Of a stretch of 15,461 nucleotides of DNA, positions 1 to 6,108 are shown piece by piece. The translations under genes and the position numbers were made by a program. Source of the stretch: Persephonella sp. GTDB lineage: Bacteria > Aquificota > Aquificia > Aquificales > Hydrogenothermaceae. The DNA lies in the NCBI GenBank assembly GCA_027081375.1, contig JALWKR010000066.1, positions 1 to 15,461 on the forward strand. The letters are read 5' to 3'. A model generated the notes under the pieces. That model did no database searches and had not been told where the DNA came from. It saw only the letters and a program-made list of their open reading frames with translations. Position 1 is the stretch's first letter. Each line of letters begins with the position of its first letter.

Positions 1-156
1 AATCTGGGGATTGCTTTTATTATCTTTGCGTTCCTGCAACCTTTTGTTAAAGGTGAATTTAAAACAGATGTTGCTGTTGTTTCTGGTACTATTGCCGCTA
101 TATTATTTATAATTGGTTTTGTATTTTGTTCCCTGGAGGATAAAAATGAGCAATGA
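1..156 (+). CDS. C-terminal end of a small two-span membrane protein (partial)
   Basis: An open frame runs from the window edge to TGA at 154-156 and gives 51 residues. Two hydrophobic segments are visible (about residues 3-15 and 25-43), separated by a short charged turn with KGEFKTD, and the tail is acidic (SLEDKNEQ). The 5' end lies outside the window, so full length is unknown; the hydrophobic pattern would fit a protein of roughly 60-80 residues. It overlaps the next small membrane gene by 11 nt, so the two are probably co-translated. I do not recognise the family. It uses CTG for leucine more often than most of the window, a weak hint of different origin in so short a stretch. Confidence 0.6.
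   Translation, partial: NLGIAFIIFAFLQPFVKGEFKTDVAVVSGTIAAILFIIGFVFCSLEDKNEQ
135..139 (+). promoter_or_regulatory. Strong ribosome binding site for the 36-aa gene
   Basis: GGAGG lies six bases before the ATG at 146, inside the end of the preceding gene. This near-perfect Shine-Dalgarno sequence is the main reason for calling the short frame a real gene. Confidence 0.65.
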
Positions 157-256
157 AGCTCTTTATGTTTTGTTTGTTGGTATCCTGGCAATTCTGGCTT
201 TCTTACTTGCTGGTGGTATTGGCCTTTATCTCCAAAAGAAAGCAAAGCATTCATGA
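146..256 (+). CDS. 36-aa single-span membrane protein, unknown function
   Basis: ATG at 146, TGA at 254-256. The product begins MSNEALY and has one hydrophobic helix (about residues 6-28, rich in Leu, Ile, Ala and Gly with a GGIG patch). It ends in a basic tail (QKKAKHS), so the C-terminus is predicted to stay in the cytoplasm and the N-terminus outside. It overlaps the preceding small membrane gene by 11 nt and has an excellent Shine-Dalgarno sequence. Size and layout resemble accessory subunits of respiratory complexes or small toxin-like peptides, but no diagnostic motif is present and I assign no function. A hairpin about 65 nt downstream may end the transcript. Confidence 0.6.
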   Translation: MSNEALYVLFVGILAILAFLLAGGIGLYLQKKAKHS

Positions 257-321
257 TGTTCCTCCTTTAGGTGTTTGCTTCTTCTAAATCAATAGATTTA
301 TCACCACACCTTGCTACCCCT

Positions 322-345
322 ATCTGTCCATATATTTGGACAGAT
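322..345 (+). terminator. 9-bp hairpin downstream of the small membrane genes
   Basis: ATCTGTCCA (322-330) pairs perfectly with TGGACAGAT (337-345) around a six-base AT loop. It lies 65 nt past the stop of the 36-aa gene. Only a short T run follows, so it is either a weak intrinsic terminator or another structured site; as an inverted repeat it could also act on the opposite strand. Confidence 0.35.
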
Positions 346-417
346 TTAGGACTACTTGCTAACTTTCCAAATACTCTAATTCTTATAGAAAAATTTTTCG
401 CCTGTATCCCATTGCTA

Positions 418-434
418 CTAATTCTTTGAATTAG
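418..434. repeat. 7-bp perfect hairpin
   Basis: CTAATTC (418-424) and GAATTAG (428-434) form a perfect stem with a TTT loop. It abuts the first copy of the 19-nt repeat inside the inverted-repeat-bounded element. Confidence 0.45.
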
Positions 435-435
435 A

Positions 436-454
436 CGAACCGAAGGTGAGCAAA
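436..454. repeat. 19-nt direct repeat, copy 1
   Basis: CGAACCGAAGGTGAGCAAA occurs here and again 27 nt later. The core ACC-GAA-GGT can fold into a mini-hairpin flanked by GA/GA mismatches and a closing C-G pair. It resembles short intergenic repeats of the general form GAAC...GAGC, but its distribution cannot be checked from one window. Confidence 0.6.
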
Positions 455-462
455 TGTTACGG

Positions 463-481
463 CGAACCGAAGGTGAGCAAA
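463..481. repeat. 19-nt direct repeat, copy 2
   Basis: An exact second copy of the 19-nt unit. The period is 27 nt; the remaining bases of each 27-nt unit are only partly alike. In this copy the mini-hairpin is closed by an additional G-C pair. Confidence 0.6.
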
Positions 482-511
482 AATGGCTTTTAGGCGAAAA
501 AATTTTTTCTA

Positions 512-1387
512 TTAAAAAAACTTAACCTTATTTAAGAATAAGTATGAAAATCCTGCTACTGTTGCAGATCCAAGAAGGATAAATATATGAACAAAAACAG
601 AGGCAAGTAAAGCAGCTTCCTTATCTACTCCAATAAATATTAAAACCCCTGCAAATCCTCCTTCATACGTCCCTATTCCAGCTAATCCATGAATAGGTAA
701 AACAGTTGTTAAATCCCCTGCTGTCGAAGCAAAAAAGCTCTCAAGAAAAGAAAGATTTAGATTTTTAGGAAGAACAAAATAAAACCCTGTAAATTTTAAA
801 ATAAATGTAAGTAAAGAAAGGGCGTACAAAATAAGTAAATTTTTCAGGTGTAACGTTTCCTGAGAAAAAGTTCTAAGCTTTTCAATATTTACAATATGAA
901 CTATAACTTTCAAAAGATAAAAAACAAAAGGCATTAAGATAACGATGAGAATAGATAATAAAACATACCCTTTTAAAAGTAAATAAGACGCTGAAAAAAC
1001 AGTGAAAAGAGAGATAGCATCAAAAATTCTAACAGTAAAAAAGGAAATAGTAGTTTCTGATACAGGAATATTCTCTTTTTTTAGCATATAGAAAAAAGAA
1101 AGTTCCCCTGTTCTAAAGGGTAAAAAAATGTTAAAAACAGTATTAAAAGCAGTTATCTTAAAAAGCTTCTTGAAATCTTTAATACTTAAAACGATTTTCC
1201 ATCTGTATGTTCTAGTTAAATAAGAAAAAACATACAGCCCGAAGGCTGTAAGTATATTAAATAGAGAAAGTTCTTTAAAAAATTTTACAAATTTATCAAA
1301 ACCTATAACAGCATAAAAAAGATATACAAATCCTATTGTTATAGCTATAGAAACAAATAACTCAAAAATTTTTATATATTTTTTCAT
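512..1387 (-). CDS. LPG-synthase-TM/UPF0104 family polytopic membrane protein
   Basis: This is a 291-aa protein with about seven or eight hydrophobic segments and basic loops. The conserved family signatures are visible: an N..LPFRTGE-type motif at residues 86-95 and a PIHGLAGIGTYEGG motif at 231-244. These mark the lysylphosphatidylglycerol synthetase TM region family (PF03706, UPF0104). The family includes flippase-like domains of MprF and stand-alone membrane proteins often encoded beside lipid-carrier glycosyltransferases. Its ATG overlaps the TGA of the upstream glycosyltransferase gene (ATGA, 1384-1387), and no strong Shine-Dalgarno is seen, so translation is probably coupled. It is the last gene of the - strand operon. 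A role in moving a lipid-linked sugar or aminoacyl-lipid across the membrane is inferred from the neighbour; it lacks the MprF synthase domain. Confidence 0.85.
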   Translation of the reverse strand: MKKYIKIFELFVSIAITIGFVYLFYAVIGFDKFVKFFKELSLFNILTAFGLYVFSYLTRTYRWKIVLSIKDFKKLFKITAFNTVFNIFLPFRTGELSFFYMLKKENIPVSETTISFFTVRIFDAISLFTVFSASYLLLKGYVLLSILIVILMPFVFYLLKVIVHIVNIEKLRTFSQETLHLKNLLILYALSLLTFILKFTGFYFVLPKNLNLSFLESFFASTAGDLTTVLPIHGLAGIGTYEGGFAGVLIFIGVDKEAALLASVFVHIFILLGSATVAGFSYLFLNKVKFF

Positions 1388-2388
1388 ACAGCTGCTTCTA
1401 AAGCCTCTTTTTCAGCATGAGCTTCTGATGTTACCACTTCTTTAATTACATAAGGTCTTTTACCTTGAGATTCGTAGTAAGTTCTTGTTATTAGCTCTGC
1501 AACTATACCAGTTGAGATAAGTTGAATACCTGTAAGAACAAAGAGTGTTCCAAATATTAAAAGGGGTCTTTGTCCTATATCCTGACCTAAAAATATTTTT
1601 ACAAAAACAAGATATGCTAGTGCTAAAAAGCCTATAAGGAAAAGAACTGCACCAGTTCCTCCTAGTACTCTTAAAGGCTTTGTTCTGTAATCAAGCAAAA
1701 ACTTCACAAGTATAAGGTCTAAAAGAACCTTAAAAGTTCTAGATATTCCATACTTAGATTTTCCATATATCCGTGGGTGGTGCTTTACAGGTATCTCTGT
1801 AACTTTTGCCCCAACAACCTTTGATAAAGCAGGTAAAAATCTGTGCATCTCTCCGTAATAATCTAGATTTTTAGCAACTTCTGCTCTATAAGCTTTTAAT
1901 GAACAGCCGTAATCGTGAAGATGAACTCCTGTAACTTTAGATATTAACCAGTTTGCTATTCTTGATGGAAGAGTTCTGCTTAAAAAATCATCTTTTCTGT
2001 CTTTTCTCCATCCACTAACAATATCGTATCCTTCATTTAGTTTTTCCAGCAGTTTTGGTATATCTTCAGGGTCGTTTTGAAGGTCTCCATCCATTGTTAT
2101 GATAACTTCACCTTTTGCAATATCAAAACCTGCAGACATTGCTGCAGTCTGTCCAAAGTTTCTTCTAAAGTTTACTCCTACAACGTGAGGGTCTTTTTCT
2201 GCAAGTTCTCTAATTATCTCCCAAGAGTTGTCTGTACTTCCATCATTCACAAAGATTATTTCATAGCTTTTTCCCAATAAATCTAAAACATTTTTTAGTT
2301 TTTCATACAGGATAGGTAGATTTTCTTCCTCATTATAAATAGGAATAACAATTGACAACTCTACTTTTTCTCTTACTTTCTCTTCCAT
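1384..2388 (-). CDS. GT2 glycosyltransferase, polyprenyl-phosphate (DPM1/GtrB/ArnC type)
   Basis: Read from ATG 2388 the protein has 334 residues. The cytosolic N-terminal domain is a GT-A fold: SIVIPIYNEEENL (12-24), FVNDGSTDNS (46-55), RRNFGQTAAMSAG (75-87) and the metal-binding DGD at 100-102 in TMDGDLQNDPEDI. HPRIYGKSKYG further on is the RxxGxSK-type motif of polyprenol-phosphate glycosyltransferases. Two transmembrane helices follow (about 245-270 and 280-305), then a short acidic tail. Such enzymes transfer a sugar from a nucleotide donor to undecaprenyl phosphate at the inner face of the membrane. The donor sugar cannot be read from sequence. The next gene overlaps by 4 nt and encodes a flippase-like protein. 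An in-frame TTG at 2409 would add seven residues but lies within the upstream gene; the ATG one base past that gene's stop is preferred. Confidence 0.88.
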   Translation of the reverse strand: MEEKVREKVELSIVIPIYNEEENLPILYEKLKNVLDLLGKSYEIIFVNDGSTDNSWEIIRELAEKDPHVVGVNFRRNFGQTAAMSAGFDIAKGEVIITMDGDLQNDPEDIPKLLEKLNEGYDIVSGWRKDRKDDFLSRTLPSRIANWLISKVTGVHLHDYGCSLKAYRAEVAKNLDYYGEMHRFLPALSKVVGAKVTEIPVKHHPRIYGKSKYGISRTFKVLLDLILVKFLLDYRTKPLRVLGGTGAVLFLIGFLALAYLVFVKIFLGQDIGQRPLLIFGTLFVLTGIQLISTGIVAELITRTYYESQGKRPYVIKEVVTSEAHAEKEALEAAV

Positions 2389-2398
2389 TTTACCCCTT
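2389..2398 (-). promoter_or_regulatory. Ribosome binding site that sets the GT2 start at 2388
   Basis: Reading on the - strand, AAGGGG precedes TAAA and then ATG (2388). The site overlaps the stop codon of the lipoprotein gene, which ends one base before the new start, an arrangement typical of translational coupling. The spacing is slightly short. Confidence 0.5.
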
Positions 2399-3688
2399 TT
2401 CTCTTTCAAATTTTACAATACCTCTAAATCCATTAGGTTTTAAAGTTGTTCTATAAAATTTAGAGGCTTCAAGATAAGAATTGAAATAACCTATTATAAC
2501 AAAGTAGTAGTACTTACCGTCTACATTTTTTCTGATCATCATAGGTTCTAGATTTAGCTTTTTAAGTTTATCTACTGTCTCTAATGCATTATTTTTATTA
2601 GAGTAAACCCCAACCTGTACATAGAACTTTATGGAAGCTTCTACTTCTTCAGGTTCCTCTGGTTTTTTTTCTTTTGCAAATGAAATCTCTTCTACCGCAT
2701 TTTGATTTTCTTTTTTTGACATAGTTTCTTCAGAGCTTTTACTTTCTGTATTATCAGGGTTTTCTAATGAAGATATAATATCCTCTCTTTTTTCTTCTTT
2801 TTTAACAGGTTTAACCTCAATAATGTCTTCTAAAGCTCCTTCTTCTGCTATCTCTTCTATCTGCTTAACATTTTCAAGTTTTTCAAGCTGAGCCTGTTGC
2901 TGTTTTATCTTTTCCTCTTTTTCTTTGGCTATGGTTTCATTTATTAGAGATATATACTTATCTGCCTCATTTGCTACGAAATAGTTATCTCCTGCAAATC
3001 TTCTAGCTTTTAAAAAGTAATATTTTGCCTTTGGTAATTTTCCGATATAGTAATAGGACTTTCCAAGACCTAAATAAACTTCAGGGATATATATCCCTAT
3101 ATTATAAGCTTTCATAAAAACAGCTAAAGCATCTTCATATTTGCCTTGAGAAATGTAAAAGTTTCCTAAAGCAAGGTAAGCATTTACAAAGTACTGATTG
3201 TACGAAAGAGCTTTTTTTAGATACTCTTCATACTTTAAATTATCTCCTAACTTTTTGTATATAAGTGCAAGGTTATAAAAAGCTTTTTCTTTATTTTTAT
3301 ACTCAGAATTTTCAACTGCTTTTTTTAGATACCAGATAGCTTTGTTATACTTTTTTTCTTCTGCTAGAAGTACTCCTAAGTTTGTATAAAGCTCTCCTTT
3401 GTTTGGAGATAGATCTATAGCTTTTAAAAAGTATTCCTCTGCTTTTTTATATTCTTTAACTGAAGAGTAGGCAATACCTAGTGCATTGAGAACTTCAGGA
3501 TTATTGGGATTAATCTCATATGCTTTTGAGAGATAGTAAATAGCCTGAGAGTTGTTTCCACTATTTAGATATGAAAGACCTATTTTATAGTAGTAATCAG
3601 CATTTTTATGGGTATCTTTACTTTCCTTTACAGTTGGAGCACATGCTATTAAAGAAGCTGAAAGCAAAGCTATAAGCAACTTTTTCAT
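2390..3688 (-). CDS. TPR and SPOR domain lipoprotein
   Basis: From ATG 3688 the product has 432 residues. It opens with a lipoprotein signal peptide (MKKLLIALLSASLIAC, lipobox LIAC, lipidated Cys16). About six TPR units follow (roughly 30-230), with typical G..Y...A...Y.KA..L.P spacing, then a charged Lys/Glu-rich linker (about 250-350). A C-terminal SPOR domain lies at about 353-427, beginning FYVQVGVYSNKNNA. SPOR domains bind glycan strands of peptidoglycan lacking stem peptides, so the protein is probably anchored to the outer membrane or periplasmic face and reaches the cell wall, with the TPR part as a partner-binding platform. It follows the response regulator by 8 nt and precedes the glycosyltransferase by 1 nt. 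The architecture resembles PilF/PilW-like or LpoA-like envelope assembly factors, but none is established. Confidence 0.82.
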   Translation of the reverse strand: MKKLLIALLSASLIACAPTVKESKDTHKNADYYYKIGLSYLNSGNNSQAIYYLSKAYEINPNNPEVLNALGIAYSSVKEYKKAEEYFLKAIDLSPNKGELYTNLGVLLAEEKKYNKAIWYLKKAVENSEYKNKEKAFYNLALIYKKLGDNLKYEEYLKKALSYNQYFVNAYLALGNFYISQGKYEDALAVFMKAYNIGIYIPEVYLGLGKSYYYIGKLPKAKYYFLKARRFAGDNYFVANEADKYISLINETIAKEKEEKIKQQQAQLEKLENVKQIEEIAEEGALEDIIEVKPVKKEEKREDIISSLENPDNTESKSSEETMSKKENQNAVEEISFAKEKKPEEPEEVEASIKFYVQVGVYSNKNNALETVDKLKKLNLEPMMIRKNVDGKYYYFVIIGYFNSYLEASKFYRTTLKPNGFRGIVKFEREKG

Positions 3689-3692
3689 TTTT

Positions 3693-3698
3693 CCTCTC
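3693..3698 (-). promoter_or_regulatory. Ribosome binding site that sets the lipoprotein start at 3688
   Basis: GAGAGG on the - strand lies four bases before ATG 3688. The in-frame TTG at 3700 would add four residues (MRGK) before the canonical lipoprotein signal MKKLL and overlap the preceding stop codon; the ATG is preferred. Confidence 0.5.
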
Positions 3699-5088
3699 AA
3701 TTTTTAAATCTTTTTATATCTATATCTAATTCGTCAATTTTTCTGTGAACTGTATTTCTGTGAATACCTAGATACTTTGCTGCTTCGGAAATGTTTCCCC
3801 CTGTATGCTTTAGAACCTCTTCTATAACTATCTTTTCTGCTTCTTCAACAAGTTTTAAGTATATATTTTTTTTATTTTTCATTAACATATTTTTTACTTC
3901 TTTTATATAAAGTTCCTCCCAAGTGTTTTTTGATGGAGAAATTTTTGTATCAGAAAAAATATGCTGCTCTAATATATTAGGAGTTATAGGTCTTTCTCTG
4001 TAAAGGGCTATAAGCTTGTTTACAATATTTTTTAGTTCTCTAACATTTCCAGGAAAATCATACTTTTTTAAAACTTCTACAGCTTCTTCTGTAAAACCCC
4101 CAGTTTTTAACTTATATTTTTTCAATGCCTCCTTTGTAAAAAGGTCAACTAGCAAAGGTATATCCTCTTTTCTTTCTCTTAACGGAGGAAGATTTATCTC
4201 TATAACAGCCAATCTATAAAAAAGATCTTCTCTAAATTTTCCCTCTACGATAAGCTTTATTAGGTTTTTGTTAGTTGCAGCTATTACCCTTACATCAATT
4301 TTATGAACTTTGTTGGAACCTACAGGAGAGACTTCCATCTCCTGTAAAACTCTCAACAGTTTACCCTGTGTTTCATACGGAAGTTCACTTATTTCATCTA
4401 AAAATATAGTCCCTCCGTTTGCTTCAAGAAACTTTCCTTTTCTGCTTCTATCTGCCCCTGTAAAAGCTCCTTTCTCATGTCCAAAAAGCTCTGTTTCAAC
4501 AAGTCCGGGAGGAATAGCTGCACAGTTAACAGCAATAAATGGTTTATCAGCTCTATCACTGTATTTGTGAATAAGCTTTGCAATCACTTCTTTTCCTGTT
4601 CCACTTTCTCCTGTTATTAAAACAGGATCATTTCCTATTCCAGCTCTTCCAACAAGCTTAAAAACATTCTGCATAGAGACACTTTTTCCTACTACCTCAG
4701 GAGCAGATATATCTTTAGCCTTTTTTGTTTCTATTATGTTTGAAAGCTCAGATACAATTTTTCTTATTTTTGAGATATCAAAAGGTTTTGGAATGTAGTC
4801 GTAGGCTCCAAGTTTCATAGCTTCTATAATGTAGTTGTAATCGTCTCTACCTGATATCATAACAACATAGGGTTTTTCTTCCAGTGTCGAAATTTTTTCT
4901 AAAACCTCAAGTCCATTATCCTCTCCAAGAAAAATATCTAAAAAAACAATATCAGGCTTTTCTTTTTGAATGTTTTCAACTGCATTTTTAGCATTTTCAT
5001 AAGCAAGAACTTCAAGACCTTCTTTTTGAAGGGTTTTTTTTAGAATATTTCTTATAGTCCTTTCATCATCATAAACAAAAGCCTTCAT
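3697..5088 (-). CDS. Sigma54-dependent response regulator, NtrC family
   Basis: The 463-aa protein has the full NtrC layout. The receiver domain (1-118) has acidic D7/D8, phospho-acceptor D51, switch S79 and K101 in YIPKPF. The AAA+ domain (about 130-365) has Walker A GESGTGKE (160-167), the sigma54-contacting loop GAFTGA (207-212), Walker B GGTIFLDE (225-232) and FREDLFYRL (285-293). A Fis-type helix-turn-helix lies at about 431-452 (NISEAAKYLGIHRNTVHRKI). It should remodel sigma54-RNA polymerase closed complexes after phosphorylation. GAGGA precedes the ATG by a few bases, and the histidine kinase gene ends 6 nt upstream, making a cognate pair likely. Target promoters are not visible here: no good TGGCAC-N5-TTGCA element was found in the window. 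Confidence 0.95.
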   Translation of the reverse strand: MKAFVYDDERTIRNILKKTLQKEGLEVLAYENAKNAVENIQKEKPDIVFLDIFLGEDNGLEVLEKISTLEEKPYVVMISGRDDYNYIIEAMKLGAYDYIPKPFDISKIRKIVSELSNIIETKKAKDISAPEVVGKSVSMQNVFKLVGRAGIGNDPVLITGESGTGKEVIAKLIHKYSDRADKPFIAVNCAAIPPGLVETELFGHEKGAFTGADRSRKGKFLEANGGTIFLDEISELPYETQGKLLRVLQEMEVSPVGSNKVHKIDVRVIAATNKNLIKLIVEGKFREDLFYRLAVIEINLPPLRERKEDIPLLVDLFTKEALKKYKLKTGGFTEEAVEVLKKYDFPGNVRELKNIVNKLIALYRERPITPNILEQHIFSDTKISPSKNTWEELYIKEVKNMLMKNKKNIYLKLVEEAEKIVIEEVLKHTGGNISEAAKYLGIHRNTVHRKIDELDIDIKRFKN

Positions 5089-5094
5089 CTTTCC

Positions 5095-6063
5095 TCAATC
5101 TATTGGAAGTAGTATTTCAAACGTTGCATCACCTATATATCTTAAAATACCCCCATGGTCTTTTACTATTTTATAAGCAGAAGAAAGTCCTATCCCCATT
5201 CCATTTTTCTTTGTTGAGTTAAAAGGTAGAAAAAGTTTATCAAGCATTTCTTCAGGAATTCCTTTTCCACTGTCTTTAATCCTTATAAATATTTTTTTCC
5301 CTTTTGGTGAGTAAACTCTATCCCACGATATTCCTGTTGATATAGTTACAGTCCCCTTTCCATCTGTTGCCTCTATTCCATTTTTTATAATATTTACAAA
5401 AACTCTCATTATATAATCTTTATCAATTAAAATTTCTGGAATACTTGGATCGTAGTTTCTAACGAAAGTTATATCAGGATAGGTAATTTTTAATGTTTTT
5501 AGGGCTTTATCTAAAAGTTCATGAACGTTTGTTTTTCTTTTGTTTAAATGAGTAGGTTTTGTTATAAAGGTTATCTCAGAGATGAGATTTTCTAGTCTTT
5601 TAACTTCATACAGAATATCATCTATAAGTTCTGTATCTTCAGGGTCTTCTTTTAGAAGCTGCACAGCACCTTTTATTCCACCTAAAGGTCCCTTTAAGTC
5701 GTGAAATATATCTGCAAGAAGTTTTGTTATTGTAACAATAAAACCTTCTTTTTTGCTAAACTCCTCTAACTCTATAAATCTTGTTATGTCTCTAACTAAA
5801 ACTGTTAAACCTTCATTTTGATAGGGAAAAACATCTATAAGAAATTTGTAATCAGGAAGTTCTAGAAAAATACCCTTTATAAAAATTCCTTTTTCATAAA
5901 CTTGAGGATTATAAGCTTTATCTACAATTTTTTTGAAATTTTCTATTCCAATGGAGGTCTTTAGTTCTTTTGCTGCTGGATTTTCGTATATAACCTCTTT
6001 ATTAGAGGACACAACAAAGAGGGGATCTTCTATCCCCTCTAAAATTTTTTTACACTGCTCCAT
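5095..6063 (-). CDS. Soluble PAS-domain histidine kinase, NtrB-like
   Basis: This 322-aa protein has no transmembrane segment. An N-terminal PAS-like sensor (about 8-100) begins EDPLFVVSSNKEVIYENPAA. The HisKA dimerisation domain carries the phospho-accepting His121 in IFHDLKGPLGGI. A HATPase_c domain follows with N-box NIIKNGIEAT (224-233), G1 DSGKGIP (264-270), the F-box region LFLPFNSTK (277-285) and G2 GMGIGLS (288-294). It should sense a cytoplasmic cue and phosphorylate the NtrC-type regulator encoded 6 nt downstream. The cue is unknown; no heme-, flavin- or nitrogen-specific motif is seen. The ATG lacks a clear Shine-Dalgarno, and 45 nt separate it from the end of pepA, so expression may be lower than its neighbours or partly independent. 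Confidence 0.93.
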   Translation of the reverse strand: MEQCKKILEGIEDPLFVVSSNKEVIYENPAAKELKTSIGIENFKKIVDKAYNPQVYEKGIFIKGIFLELPDYKFLIDVFPYQNEGLTVLVRDITRFIELEEFSKKEGFIVTITKLLADIFHDLKGPLGGIKGAVQLLKEDPEDTELIDDILYEVKRLENLISEITFITKPTHLNKRKTNVHELLDKALKTLKITYPDITFVRNYDPSIPEILIDKDYIMRVFVNIIKNGIEATDGKGTVTISTGISWDRVYSPKGKKIFIRIKDSGKGIPEEMLDKLFLPFNSTKKNGMGIGLSSAYKIVKDHGGILRYIGDATFEILLPID

Positions 6064-6108
6064 TAATTAGATTTTAAGAGTTTATTGAATATCTAAAATA
6101 TTAGCCAT

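Larger units (their letters stand above)
385..512. repeat. Structured 128-bp element with terminal inverted repeats
   Basis: The left arm (385-403) and right arm (492-512) are inverted copies that match except for one extra A and one extra T in the right arm. Both end in CGCCT/AGGCG on the inner side. The inner 88 nt hold a perfect 7-bp hairpin and two copies of a 19-nt repeat. The element occupies the convergent gap between the small + strand genes and the - strand operon, and its right edge touches the operon's last stop codon (512-514). It could be a small MITE-like element, an mRNA 3'-end structure or a bidirectional terminator; no coding capacity for transposition is present. Confidence 0.5.

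Noticed and set aside
434..487. The repeated 19-nt unit as a CRISPR array
   Set aside because: Only two copies with an 8-nt gap, no spacer of normal length and no cas genes; it is a tandem repeat, not an array.
454..525. 23-codon + strand frame starting MLRRTEGEQ across the repeats
   Set aside because: It is built from the 19-nt repeat and the inverted arm, lacks a proper Shine-Dalgarno sequence and runs into the operon's 3' end; more likely a by-product of the repeat.
2389..2409. TTG start at 2409 for the glycosyltransferase
   Set aside because: It lies inside the lipoprotein gene, while ATG 2388 sits one base after that gene's stop with a purine-rich site before it.
4310..4570. Open frame antisense to the NtrC-type regulator
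   Set aside because: Shadow of the conserved AAA+ coding sequence on the other strand, without ribosome binding site or family features.
6064..6108. A sigma54 promoter for the regulator genes
   Set aside because: No TGGCAC-N5-TTGCA-like element was found between pepA and the kinase gene or elsewhere in the intergenic regions on reading.
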